A stretch of DNA of 5,112 bases, taken from the NCBI GenBank assembly GCA_038231955.1, contig JBBSIS010000224.1, positions 1 through 5,112 of the forward strand, written 5' to 3'. A program made the position numbers and the translations under genes. This document shows positions 1 through 5,112 of the stretch, one piece after another. The stretch comes from CADCTB01 sp038231955. GTDB lineage: Bacteria > Actinomycetota > Acidimicrobiia > Acidimicrobiales > AC-14. Numbering within the stretch: position 1 is the stretch's first letter; every line of letters begins with the position of its first letter. The notes below the pieces were generated by a model. It did no database searches and was not told the origin of the DNA. It was given only the letters and a program-made list of their open reading frames with translations.

Positions 1-1104
1 AAGTGCGCCCGGACCCTGCTCGCGGAGGCCGGCGACGACACGCCCATCGCGTGGCTCGAGCGCGACAGCCGCTACGTGGAGAAGCTCGCGACCCCCGACG
101 TGACGATCGCCGACATCATCGGCGACGTGGATCCGATCAAGGCCGCGCGCGGCGGCCATCTGCTCTCCGACGAATTGACGATGCACTTCGGACTTCTTCC
201 CCGCGCCAACCGCGGCATCTTCGCCATCAACGAGCTGCCCGACCTGTCGGAGCGCATCCAGGTCGGCCTGCTGAACGTGCTGGAGGAGCGCGACATCCAG
301 GTGCGGGGTTACAAGATCCGCCTGCCCCTCGACCTCATGCTGGTGGCGTCGGCCAACCCCGAGGACTACACCAACCGGGGCCGGATCATCACTCCGCTCA
401 AGGATCGCTTCGGCGCCCAGATTCGCACTCACTACCCCCTCGACACCGACCTGGAGCTCTCGGTGGTGCGCCAGGAGGCGCGGATCCTCGACGCCACCGA
501 CGTGGGCGTGCCCGGTCTGAGGATCGAGGTGCCCGACCACATGGCCGAGATCGTGGCCACCATCACCCACGAGGCCCGCCGCGACCCTCACGTCAATCAG
601 CGCTCCGGGGTGTCGGTGCGCCTCACCATCGCCAACTACGAGACCATGGTGGCCAACGCCGCCCGGCGGGCCCTGCGCCTGGGCGAGACGGTGGTCGTGC
701 CCCGGGTCAGCGACCTGGAGGCACTGCCCGCTTCCACCGCCGGCAAGATCGAGATCGAGTCCCTCGACGAGGGCGACGACGGCTCGGTGCTGGACCGGAT
801 CGTGAAGACGTCGGTGCTCGACGTGTTCCGGCGCCGCTGCCCGATCGACACTCTGCGCCGGGCCATCGAGGAGTTCGACGGCGGGACGATCGTCCACACC
901 GGCGACGACGTGGCGTCAGCCGACTACGTGACCGCCCTGGCCACGCTGCCGGCCCTGCGGAAAGTCGTCGTGCCCCTGGCCGGTAGCGAGCACCCCGCCG
1001 CCCTGGCCAGCGCGGTCGAGCTTGTACTCGAGGGCCTCCACCTCTCCCGCCGGCTCAACAAGGATGCCTCCGGTGGGCGGGCCACCTACCGGGGCCGGGG
1101 CTGA
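1..1104 (+). CDS. Mg-chelatase/MoxR-type AAA+ ATPase, C-terminal part (5' end off the window)
   Basis: The frame is open from base 1 to the TGA at 1102-1104, giving 367 visible codons. The true start and the Walker A (P-loop) lie upstream of the window; related full proteins are about 460 residues, so perhaps 90-100 residues are missing. Visible AAA+ elements, numbered from base 1, are a Walker B-like strand GIFAINELPDL with N77-E78, a sensor-1 strand LMLVASANPEDY with N119, and an arginine-finger segment PLKDRFGAQI with R136. Together these are typical of the magnesium-chelatase ChlI/BchI branch of MoxR-like ATPases. The Walker B carries N-E rather than the usual D-E. The C-terminal part is helical with a basic end. 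The gene is translationally coupled to the VWA gene that follows, which is the usual partner of such ATPases. By family knowledge it would be the ATP-driven motor of a two-protein remodelling or metal-insertion machine. No chlorophyll or cobalamin genes are visible to support true Mg or Co chelation. The family call is firm; the substrate is unknown. Confidence 0.9.
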   Translation, partial: KCARTLLAEAGDDTPIAWLERDSRYVEKLATPDVTIADIIGDVDPIKAARGGHLLSDELTMHFGLLPRANRGIFAINELPDLSERIQVGLLNVLEERDIQVRGYKIRLPLDLMLVASANPEDYTNRGRIITPLKDRFGAQIRTHYPLDTDLELSVVRQEARILDATDVGVPGLRIEVPDHMAEIVATITHEARRDPHVNQRSGVSVRLTIANYETMVANAARRALRLGETVVVPRVSDLEALPASTAGKIEIESLDEGDDGSVLDRIVKTSVLDVFRRRCPIDTLRRAIEEFDGGTIVHTGDDVASADYVTALATLPALRKVVVPLAGSEHPAALASAVELVLEGLHLSRRLNKDASGGRATYRGRG

Positions 1105-3128
1105 TGCCAGCCCGTTTCACCTATTCGAGGTGGGACGGAACCCAGACCGGGTTCGACCTCAATGCCGACGACCTCATGGCCCAGGTCACCGACGATCTCG
1201 TCTACCACGGCGACATGCACGCCGCCCTGCGACGCATGCTGCAGGAGGGCCTCGAGGACCGGATGGGGGAGCGGATCGCCGGTCTGCGGGAGCTCCTCGA
1301 GCGCCTGCGCCAGCGCCGCCAGGAGGAGTTGGCGTCGCACGACCTCGGCGGCGTCTACGACGACATCGCCAAGGAGCTGCGGGAGGTCGTCGACCAGGAA
1401 CGCTCCGCCCTCGACGGCCTGGAGGAGTCCGCTCGCCAGTCGGGCGACGCCCGCCGGGAGGACGTGGTTGGCGGGGCCATGGCCGAGCGGCGCATGCAGC
1501 TCGACCTGCTGCCGCCCGACCTGGCCGGCCAGGTGCGATCGCTCGCCGAATACGACTTCGCCTCGGGCGAGGCGCAGCGGCGCTTCGAGAACCTGGTCGG
1601 GCGCCTCCGCCAGGAGCTGCTGAAGTCCCAGTTCAACCAGGTGTCGGAGGCCATGGCCGGGACCAGCCCCGAGGCGATCGCCCGGCTGAAGGACATGCTC
1701 TCGTCCCTCAACCAGATGCTCGACCAGCGGGGCAGGGGCGAGGAGCCGGACTTCGACGGGTTCATGGAGCAGTACGGCCAGTTCTTCCCCGCCAACCCCC
1801 AGAGCCTCGAAGAGCTGCTCGAGCAGATGGCGGCCCAGATGGCGGCCACCCAGGCGTTCATGAACTCCCTGGCGCCGGAGCAGCGGGCCCAGCTCCAGGC
1901 CTTGTCCAACCAGCTGCTCGACGACATGGACCTGCGCTGGCAGGTGGATCAGCTCGGCCACCACCTGCGGGCGGCCGTGCCGCAGGCCGGGTGGGACAAC
2001 AGCTACCAGACCACCGGCTCGGGCCCCCTCGGAATGGGCGACGCCGCCCAGCTCATGGAGCGGCTGGCAAACCTCGACCAGCTCGAGAACCTCCTCCGCT
2101 CGGCGGGCTCGCCCGGGGCCCTGGCCGAGGCCGACCTGGACATCGCCGCCGACCTGCTCGGGCCCGACGCGGCCCGCAGCCTGGAGCGACTGGCCGAGCT
2201 GACCCGGATGCTGGAGGAAGCCGGTCTCATCGAGACCCGGGAGGGCCGCCTCGAGCTCACCCCCCGGGGCCTGCGGTCGGTCGGACAGCACGCCCTGTCC
2301 GACCTTTTCTCACGGCTGTCCAAGGACCGTCTCGGCCGTCACCAGTCCGAGGGCGAGGGGCCGGGCAACGAGCGCACCTTCGACTCCAAGCCGTACGAGT
2401 TCGGTGACCCGTTCCACCTCGACATCGAGCGCACGATCCGCAACGCCATCGCCCGCACCGGTGGGGGCTCGCCCGTCGCCCTCGATCCCGAGGACTTCGC
2501 GGTGGAGCGGACCGAGGTTGTCACCCGCACGAGCACCGTGCTCCTGTTGGATCTGTCGCTCTCGATGCCGATGCGGGACAACTTCCTGGCCGCCAAGAAG
2601 GTCGCCCTCGCCCTCCACGCCCTGATCACCAGCCGCTACCCCCGGGACTACCTGGGCATCGTCGGGTTCAGCCAGGTGGCCCGGCCGCTGCGGCCCGAGC
2701 AGCTACCCGAGGTCTCGTGGGACTTCGTGATGGGTACCAATATGCAGCACGCCCTGCTCCTGGCCCGCCGCCAGCTGTCCCGCCAGTCGGGCACCAAGCA
2801 AATCGTCATGATCACCGACGGTGAGCCCACCGCTCACCTGGAGGCGGACGGTGGCGTGTTCGTGAACTACCCGCCCGTCCCCGAGACGGTCAGGGCGACG
2901 CTGACCGAGGTGGCCCGCTGCACGGCCGGGGGCATCCGCATCAACACCTTCATGCTCGACGCCACCGACCATCTCCAGGCCTTCGTCGAGCGGCTCACCC
3001 GCATGAACCGGGGCCGGGCCTTCTTCACCACGCCCGAAAACCTCGGCAGCTACGTGCTGGTCGACTTCCTGGAGCAGAAGCGGGCCCAACGGGGCGGTCG
3101 GGACCGGCGGGGCCACCGGCCGGCCTGA
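1104..3128 (+). CDS. VWA-domain protein, partner of the upstream AAA+ ATPase
   Basis: This 674-residue protein has its ATG overlapping the stop of the ATPase gene by one base (TGATG), which fixes the start. Only a G-rich run precedes it, so translation is probably coupled. Residues 1-30 contain a YSRWDGTQ motif. About residues 40-300 are mostly predicted helix rich in Leu, Gln, Glu and Arg, with likely coiled-coil stretches near 55-125 and 220-290. Residues about 360-395 (EEAGLIETREGRLELTPRG) look like a winged-helix fold. The VWA domain spans about 475-660 and has a complete MIDAS: D483-x-S485-x-S487 (DLSLSM), T545 in MGTNMQ, and D572 in MITDGEP. There is no signal peptide or membrane segment, so it is cytoplasmic. 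By analogy with BchD or ViaA the VWA would bind a metal ion and a target protein, while the ATPase supplies remodelling. From memory, the Mycobacterium tuberculosis pair Rv0958/Rv0959 has similar lengths and order. Its biological role is not established. Confidence 0.9.
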   Translation: MPARFTYSRWDGTQTGFDLNADDLMAQVTDDLVYHGDMHAALRRMLQEGLEDRMGERIAGLRELLERLRQRRQEELASHDLGGVYDDIAKELREVVDQERSALDGLEESARQSGDARREDVVGGAMAERRMQLDLLPPDLAGQVRSLAEYDFASGEAQRRFENLVGRLRQELLKSQFNQVSEAMAGTSPEAIARLKDMLSSLNQMLDQRGRGEEPDFDGFMEQYGQFFPANPQSLEELLEQMAAQMAATQAFMNSLAPEQRAQLQALSNQLLDDMDLRWQVDQLGHHLRAAVPQAGWDNSYQTTGSGPLGMGDAAQLMERLANLDQLENLLRSAGSPGALAEADLDIAADLLGPDAARSLERLAELTRMLEEAGLIETREGRLELTPRGLRSVGQHALSDLFSRLSKDRLGRHQSEGEGPGNERTFDSKPYEFGDPFHLDIERTIRNAIARTGGGSPVALDPEDFAVERTEVVTRTSTVLLLDLSLSMPMRDNFLAAKKVALALHALITSRYPRDYLGIVGFSQVARPLRPEQLPEVSWDFVMGTNMQHALLLARRQLSRQSGTKQIVMITDGEPTAHLEADGGVFVNYPPVPETVRATLTEVARCTAGGIRINTFMLDATDHLQAFVERLTRMNRGRAFFTTPENLGSYVLVDFLEQKRAQRGGRDRRGHRPA

Positions 3129-3135
3129 CTCGTGC

Positions 3136-3675
3136 TCAGGCGTCGCTCGTCAGGCGCTGCCGGTAGAGCTGCAGCGTCCGGTCGTCGAAGGCCACCAGCC
3201 TGACCACCTCGACCGACGTGGGTGTCGATCGGACGGTGGCGACGGCGATGGCGACCGCCTCCTGCGACGGGAAGCCGTAGACCCCGGTCGAGATGGCCGG
3301 GAAGGCGACGGTACGGGCGCCCACCTCGTCGGCCACCTCCAGGCTGCGGCGATAGCAGGAGGCCAGAAGGTCGGCTTCGCCCGAGCCCCCGCCCCGCCAC
3401 ACCGGCCCGACCGTGTGGATGACCCAATGGGCGGGGAGCCGGAAGCCGGGGGTGGCCTTGGCGTCGCCGGTCGAGCAGCCGCCCAGGGCCCGACAGGCGT
3501 CGAGCAGCTCCAGCCCCGCGGCCCGGTGGATGGCCCCGTCGACGCCTCCGCCGCCGAGCAGCGAAGAGTTGGCTGCGTTGACGATGGCGTCGACCGCCTC
3601 GGTGGTGATGTCGGCCCGCACCGCGTCGATCTGTACCGGCATCCGTAGTGGGTCGCCTGACATTTCCTTCCACAT
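3136..3675 (-). CDS. Macrodomain protein, MacroD/YmdB-type ADP-ribose hydrolase
   Basis: A single macrodomain fills the protein. Numbered from the outermost ATG (3675, 179 aa), it shows ADITTEAVDAIVNAAN (21-36), the glycine loop GGGGVDGAIHRAAG (41-54), HTVGPVW (87-93) and the phosphate loop ISTGVYGFP (128-136). N36 and D46 match the catalytic Asn and Asp of E. coli YmdB as I remember it. The protein probably removes ADP-ribose from acidic residues or deacetylates O-acetyl-ADP-ribose in the cytoplasm. Three in-frame ATGs exist: 3675, 3663 and 3642. The third (168 aa) aligns without gaps with the YmdB N-terminus (MPVQIDAVRADIT) and may be the true start. The second has GGAAGGA too close to it to be a good ribosome site. 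The coordinates give the outer limit. One change from the usual GDIT motif is ADIT. The gene is convergent with the VWA gene (7 bases between stops) and divergent from whiB, so it appears to be transcribed alone. Confidence 0.92.
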   Translation of the reverse strand: MWKEMSGDPLRMPVQIDAVRADITTEAVDAIVNAANSSLLGGGGVDGAIHRAAGLELLDACRALGGCSTGDAKATPGFRLPAHWVIHTVGPVWRGGGSGEADLLASCYRRSLEVADEVGARTVAFPAISTGVYGFPSQEAVAIAVATVRSTPTSVEVVRLVAFDDRTLQLYRQRLTSDA

Positions 3676-3682
3676 TCTACCG

Positions 3683-3704
3683 CCCGGCCTTGCGCCCGGC
3701 CGGG
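3683..3704 (-). repeat. GC-rich hairpin in the macrodomain leader
   Basis: CCCGGCC at 3683-3689 and GGCCGGG at 3698-3704 form a perfect 7-bp stem with an 8-base loop. It ends 7 bases before the outermost macrodomain ATG. If transcription starts near 3724, this hairpin lies in the 5' untranslated RNA and covers the area just upstream of the outer ribosome site, which would favour one of the inner ATGs. Short GC palindromes are common by chance in such DNA, so a regulatory role is only possible. Confidence 0.3.
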
Positions 3705-3716
3705 ATAGGAGCGATG

Positions 3717-3760
3717 ATTACAGTGTTGTAATTACACGGGTGGCAGCCCGGGCTCTTCAA
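3717..3760. promoter_or_regulatory. Nested AT-rich palindrome and putative divergent promoters of macrodomain gene and whiB
   Basis: ATTACA (3717-3722), GTGT, TGTAAT (3727-3732) is a perfect inverted repeat with a 4-base spacer. It overlaps the perfect 10-bp palindrome TGTAATTACA (3727-3736). The palindrome gives the -10-like hexamer TGTAAT on both strands. On the - strand, TTGAAG (3760-3755) lies 18 bases from TGTAAT (3736-3731), a plausible sigma-70-type promoter for the macrodomain gene with a start near 3724. On the + strand, TGTAAT (3727-3732) would start whiB RNA near 3739 with a leader of about 70 bases, but I see no matching -35. The AT-rich patch stands out from its GC-rich surroundings and could equally be an operator for a dimeric repressor. 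Promoter assignment is inference; the repeats themselves are seen directly. Confidence 0.5.
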
Positions 3761-3798
3761 CCGGCGCTGGGCAGCCACCACACGACGACTACTGGTGA

Positions 3799-3805
3799 GG
3801 GGAGG
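3799..3805 (+). promoter_or_regulatory. Ribosome binding site of whiB
   Basis: GGGGAGG sits 6 bases before the ATG at 3812 and is a strong Shine-Dalgarno match. It decides the whiB start. The frame stays open upstream to an ATG at 3413, but that stretch runs antisense through the macrodomain gene and across the intergenic region, and its product does not resemble a WhiB N-terminus. Confidence 0.75.
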
Positions 3806-3811
3806 CGGCCG

Positions 3812-4099
3812 ATGGAGCAGAGACGGGGACACCGTTTCGACCTCGGGGACAGTAGCTGGCAGGGGCAGGCCAACTGTCTGGGGGTCGATCCCGAGCTGTT
3901 TTTCCCGGAGCGGGGGGCGTCGACCCGGGAGGCCAAGGGCGTGTGCCGGGGCTGCGTCGTCCAGGAGGACTGCCTCGAGTACGCGTTGATCAACGGCGAG
4001 AAGTTCGGGATCTGGGGCGGGCTGAGCGAACGGGAGCGTCGTCGCATCCGCCGCCAGCGCACCGTTGCCCACCGTCCCGGCGGAGCGGCGTCGGCGTAA
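3812..4099 (+). CDS. whiB: WhiB-family iron-sulfur transcriptional regulator, WhiB2/WhmD-like
   Basis: This is a 95-residue protein, a normal length for the family. Four cysteines, C22, C45, C48 and C54, follow the C-Xn-C-X2-C-X5-C pattern that holds a [4Fe-4S] cluster. The sigma-factor-contacting turn GIWGG is at 66-70, followed by the basic segment SERERRRIRRQR (72-83) for DNA contact. W16 and the DPELFFPERGASTREAK stretch (26-42) before the second cysteine are most like WhiB2/WhmD and Streptomyces WhiB, rather than WhiB1, WhiB3 or WhiB7; no AT-hook is present. In those relatives the protein works with WhiA and the primary sigma factor on genes for septation and cell division, and can be essential. 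The ATG at 3812 is set by a strong GGGGAGG. The gene is monocistronic, divergent from the macrodomain gene, and followed by a perfect hairpin. The family is certain; the WhiB2 subclass is likely from motif memory only. Confidence 0.95.
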   Translation: MEQRRGHRFDLGDSSWQGQANCLGVDPELFFPERGASTREAKGVCRGCVVQEDCLEYALINGEKFGIWGGLSERERRRIRRQRTVAHRPGGAASA

Positions 4100-4124
4100 C
4101 AAGCTTCCCTGCCTTCCTTGGCGG

Positions 4125-4157
4125 CGCCCGAGCGCGACCCACGACCGCGCTCGGGCG
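4125..4157. terminator. Perfect 12-bp hairpin, likely bidirectional terminator
   Basis: CGCCCGAGCGCG (4125-4136) pairs perfectly with CGCGCTCGGGCG (4146-4157) around a 9-base loop. It lies in the 82-base gap between the whiB stop and the stop of the convergent formimidoyltransferase gene, about where both transcripts should end. There is no T-run on either side, so it resembles the U-less hairpins often found after actinobacterial genes. Whether it ends transcription or only protects 3' ends cannot be told from sequence. Confidence 0.75.
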
Positions 4158-4181
4158 TCAGCCCGGGAGGGTTCCGCGCCT

Positions 4182-4982
4182 TCAGTAGCCGGCGCGCAAC
4201 ACCGCAGCCTCGATGGTCTTCGACCGGGCCAGGTCCAGCTCGTCCCAGCGGATCTCGGGCACGGCCTCGAGCACCGCCGCAGGGAGGAGGCCCACCAGCT
4301 CGGCGCCGGCCACCGCCACCCGCTCGGCCACAGCGTCGTAGGCGCCAGCCGGTCCCACGGACAGCGGGTCGACCAGGTTCATGGACACCTGCGCCCGGCC
4401 GCCGACCTGGAGGCCGAGGGCCCTGAGGGCAGGCCCCCGGATCTCGGCGGCGACATGGCGAGCCGTCATCACGCCCACCTCGTCGGCCAGCCAGACGTTG
4501 TACGCCACCAGGACGCCCCGGACGCCGACGCACATCGCCCCCGCCGTGGGGTGGGGGGCGGGGCCGCCCACGTCGGGCATCAGGTCACGAAAGGCGTGCC
4601 GGCGGACGTCGGGCAGCGACCGCTCGAGGCCGTAGAGGAAGCACGGGACTCCCAGGTCCTCGGCCGCCCAACCGGCGAAGCGGTCCCGAGCGGCCTGGGC
4701 CTCGGCGGCGGTGGAACCGGCCAGGGCCACGAACGGCACCACGTCGACCGCCCCGAGCCGGGGATGGGCGCCCTGGTGCGCGCCCAGGTCGATCCGGCGG
4801 ACCGCATGGCGCGCCACTGCCCGTGCCGCCGCCTCCGTGCCCGGCCCGGCCACGGTCAGGACGCTCCGGTGGTGGTCGGCATCGGTGTGGCGGTCGACCA
4901 CGGCGGCGCCGCCGGCTCCGGCGATGGCGTCGATCGTCGCCCCGTCACGACCCTCGCTGACGTTGATCACGCACTCCAACAC
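4182..4982 (-). CDS. Glutamate formimidoyltransferase-like protein (stand-alone formiminotransferase)
   Basis: This 266-residue protein resembles the formiminotransferase part of FTCD and lacks the cyclodeaminase domain, as is common in bacteria. The expected reaction (EC 2.1.2.5) moves the formimino group of N-formimino-L-glutamate to tetrahydrofolate, linking histidine breakdown to one-carbon metabolism in the cytoplasm. Visible family blocks are LECVINVSEGRD (2-13), DRHTDADHHRSVLTVAG (30-46), HPRLGAVDVVPFV (73-85, with H73 probably the catalytic histidine), GVPCFLYG (111-118), PHPTAG (143-148), LVAYNVWL (158-165), QVSMNLVDP (198-206) and a C-terminal GAELVGLLP (226-234). The start is GTG at 4982: it places LECVINVSEGRD at the extreme N-terminus, and an in-frame TGA lies a few codons upstream. 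No strong ribosome site is visible. No other hut genes are in view, so the link to histidine use is family knowledge, and some actinobacterial relatives may act on another substrate. Confidence 0.85.
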   Translation of the reverse strand: MLECVINVSEGRDGATIDAIAGAGGAAVVDRHTDADHHRSVLTVAGPGTEAAARAVARHAVRRIDLGAHQGAHPRLGAVDVVPFVALAGSTAAEAQAARDRFAGWAAEDLGVPCFLYGLERSLPDVRRHAFRDLMPDVGGPAPHPTAGAMCVGVRGVLVAYNVWLADEVGVMTARHVAAEIRGPALRALGLQVGGRAQVSMNLVDPLSVGPAGAYDAVAERVAVAGAELVGLLPAAVLEAVPEIRWDELDLARSKTIEAAVLRAGY

Positions 4983-5021
4983 GGCACCCGTAGGTTTTCA
5001 TGTCGCCTAACTTCGGAGCGA

Positions 5022-5112
5022 GTGGACGTCGGTCTCGCCCTTCCTCACCACCTGCCTTGGGACGCCCTTGCCGCCTCGGCAGTGCGGGCGGAGGCGCTGG
5101 GTTTCGGATCGG
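5022..5112 (+). CDS. Luciferase-like (LLM class) flavin-dependent oxidoreductase, N-terminal fragment
   Basis: Only the first 30 codons are in the window, reading VDVGLALPHHLPW, then DALAASAVRAEALGFGS. The first beta strand 'VGLALPH' followed by a helix ending 'AEALGFGS' is the hallmark opening of bacterial luciferase-family TIM barrels, many of which use coenzyme F420 in actinobacteria. The proposed start is GTG at 5022, with GGAG at 5015-5018 only 3 bases upstream, which is close spacing. No other start codon lies between it and the divergent gene in this frame. The gene diverges from the formimidoyltransferase gene across 39 bases. The substrate, and whether the cofactor is FMN or F420, cannot be judged from this fragment. 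The call rests on a short match and is moderately secure. Confidence 0.68.
   Translation, partial: MDVGLALPHHLPWDALAASAVRAEALGFGS

Noticed and set aside
3..986. Long open frame (327 codons) on the + strand in the frame next to the AAA+ gene
   Set aside because: Its product is dominated by Arg, Pro, Gly and Ala, as expected of an out-of-frame reading of GC-rich coding DNA. The overlapping frame has clear AAA+ motifs.
1086..2291. 401-codon - strand open frame opposite the VWA gene
   Set aside because: The product is a repetitive Leu/Gly/Val/Gln/His-rich shadow caused by strong third-position GC bias. It has no ribosome site or motif.
1022..2407. 461-codon + strand open frame overlapping the VWA gene
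   Set aside because: It is a low-complexity Arg/Pro/Gly/Ala product with no recognisable motif, a shadow of the VWA gene.
3076..3126. GC-rich inverted repeats at the 3' end of the VWA gene as a terminator
   Set aside because: Only 4-bp arms with poor continuity were found. Such matches are expected by chance in this base composition.
3413..3811. Upstream extension of the whiB frame to ATG 3413
   Set aside because: The extra 133 codons are mostly antisense to the macrodomain gene and do not resemble a WhiB N-terminus. A strong ribosome site marks 3812 as the start.
3677..4102. - strand open frame opposite whiB
   Set aside because: It lies antisense to a certain WhiB gene and has no motif or ribosome site.
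3757..4533. 258-codon - strand open frame spanning whiB and the end of the formimidoyltransferase gene
   Set aside because: It crosses the terminator hairpin and two real genes, and its composition is that of a shadow frame.
4999..5001. ATG on the - strand as an upstream start for the formimidoyltransferase
   Set aside because: It is 19 bases from the GTG start and out of frame with the gene. An in-frame TGA also blocks any upstream extension.
4711..5010. + strand open frame opposite the formimidoyltransferase N-terminus
   Set aside because: It is antisense to a motif-rich gene and its product is a Thr/Ala/Arg-rich shadow.

Overview
The window is about 5.1 kb of very GC-rich DNA (roughly 70% by eye, with G or C in most third codon positions). 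It carries a WhiB-family iron-sulfur regulator, which is essentially restricted to Actinobacteria and their phages. A partial reading frame at the right edge resembles the luciferase-like flavin oxidoreductases that are abundant in F420-using actinobacteria. I infer a chromosomal segment of an actinobacterium, possibly Acidimicrobiia or another environmental lineage, but the sequence does not fix the genus. I see no mobile elements, CRISPR array, tRNA or rRNA.

Left region (1-3128, + strand): a two-gene operon. The first gene is the C-terminal 367 codons of a Mg-chelatase/MoxR-type AAA+ ATPase, cut off by the window edge so that its Walker A loop is missing. It overlaps by one base (TGATG) a 674-residue protein with a C-terminal von Willebrand A domain and an intact MIDAS metal site. 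AAA+/VWA pairs of this kind (compare BchI/BchD, MoxR-VWA, RavA-ViaA) are thought to act as ATP-driven remodelling or metal-insertion machines. The target of this pair is unknown.

Middle region (3136-4099): a MacroD/YmdB-like macrodomain gene on the - strand converges on the VWA gene with only 7 bases between the stop codons. It diverges from a whiB gene of the WhiB2/WhmD type. The 136-base region between macrodomain and whiB has an AT-rich nested palindrome in an otherwise GC-rich background. This palindrome supplies a -10-like hexamer on both strands and could be a shared promoter/operator. A perfect 12-bp hairpin lies after whiB, between it and the convergent gene downstream.

Right region (4182-5112): a stand-alone glutamate formimidoyltransferase-like gene on the - strand, which would link formiminoglutamate from histidine breakdown to the folate one-carbon pool. 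It starts at GTG and diverges, across 39 bases, from the first 30 codons of a luciferase-like monooxygenase on the + strand.

Nothing here convincingly makes up a new multi-gene system. The best leads are the palindromic control region between macrodomain and whiB, and the function of the AAA+/VWA pair.
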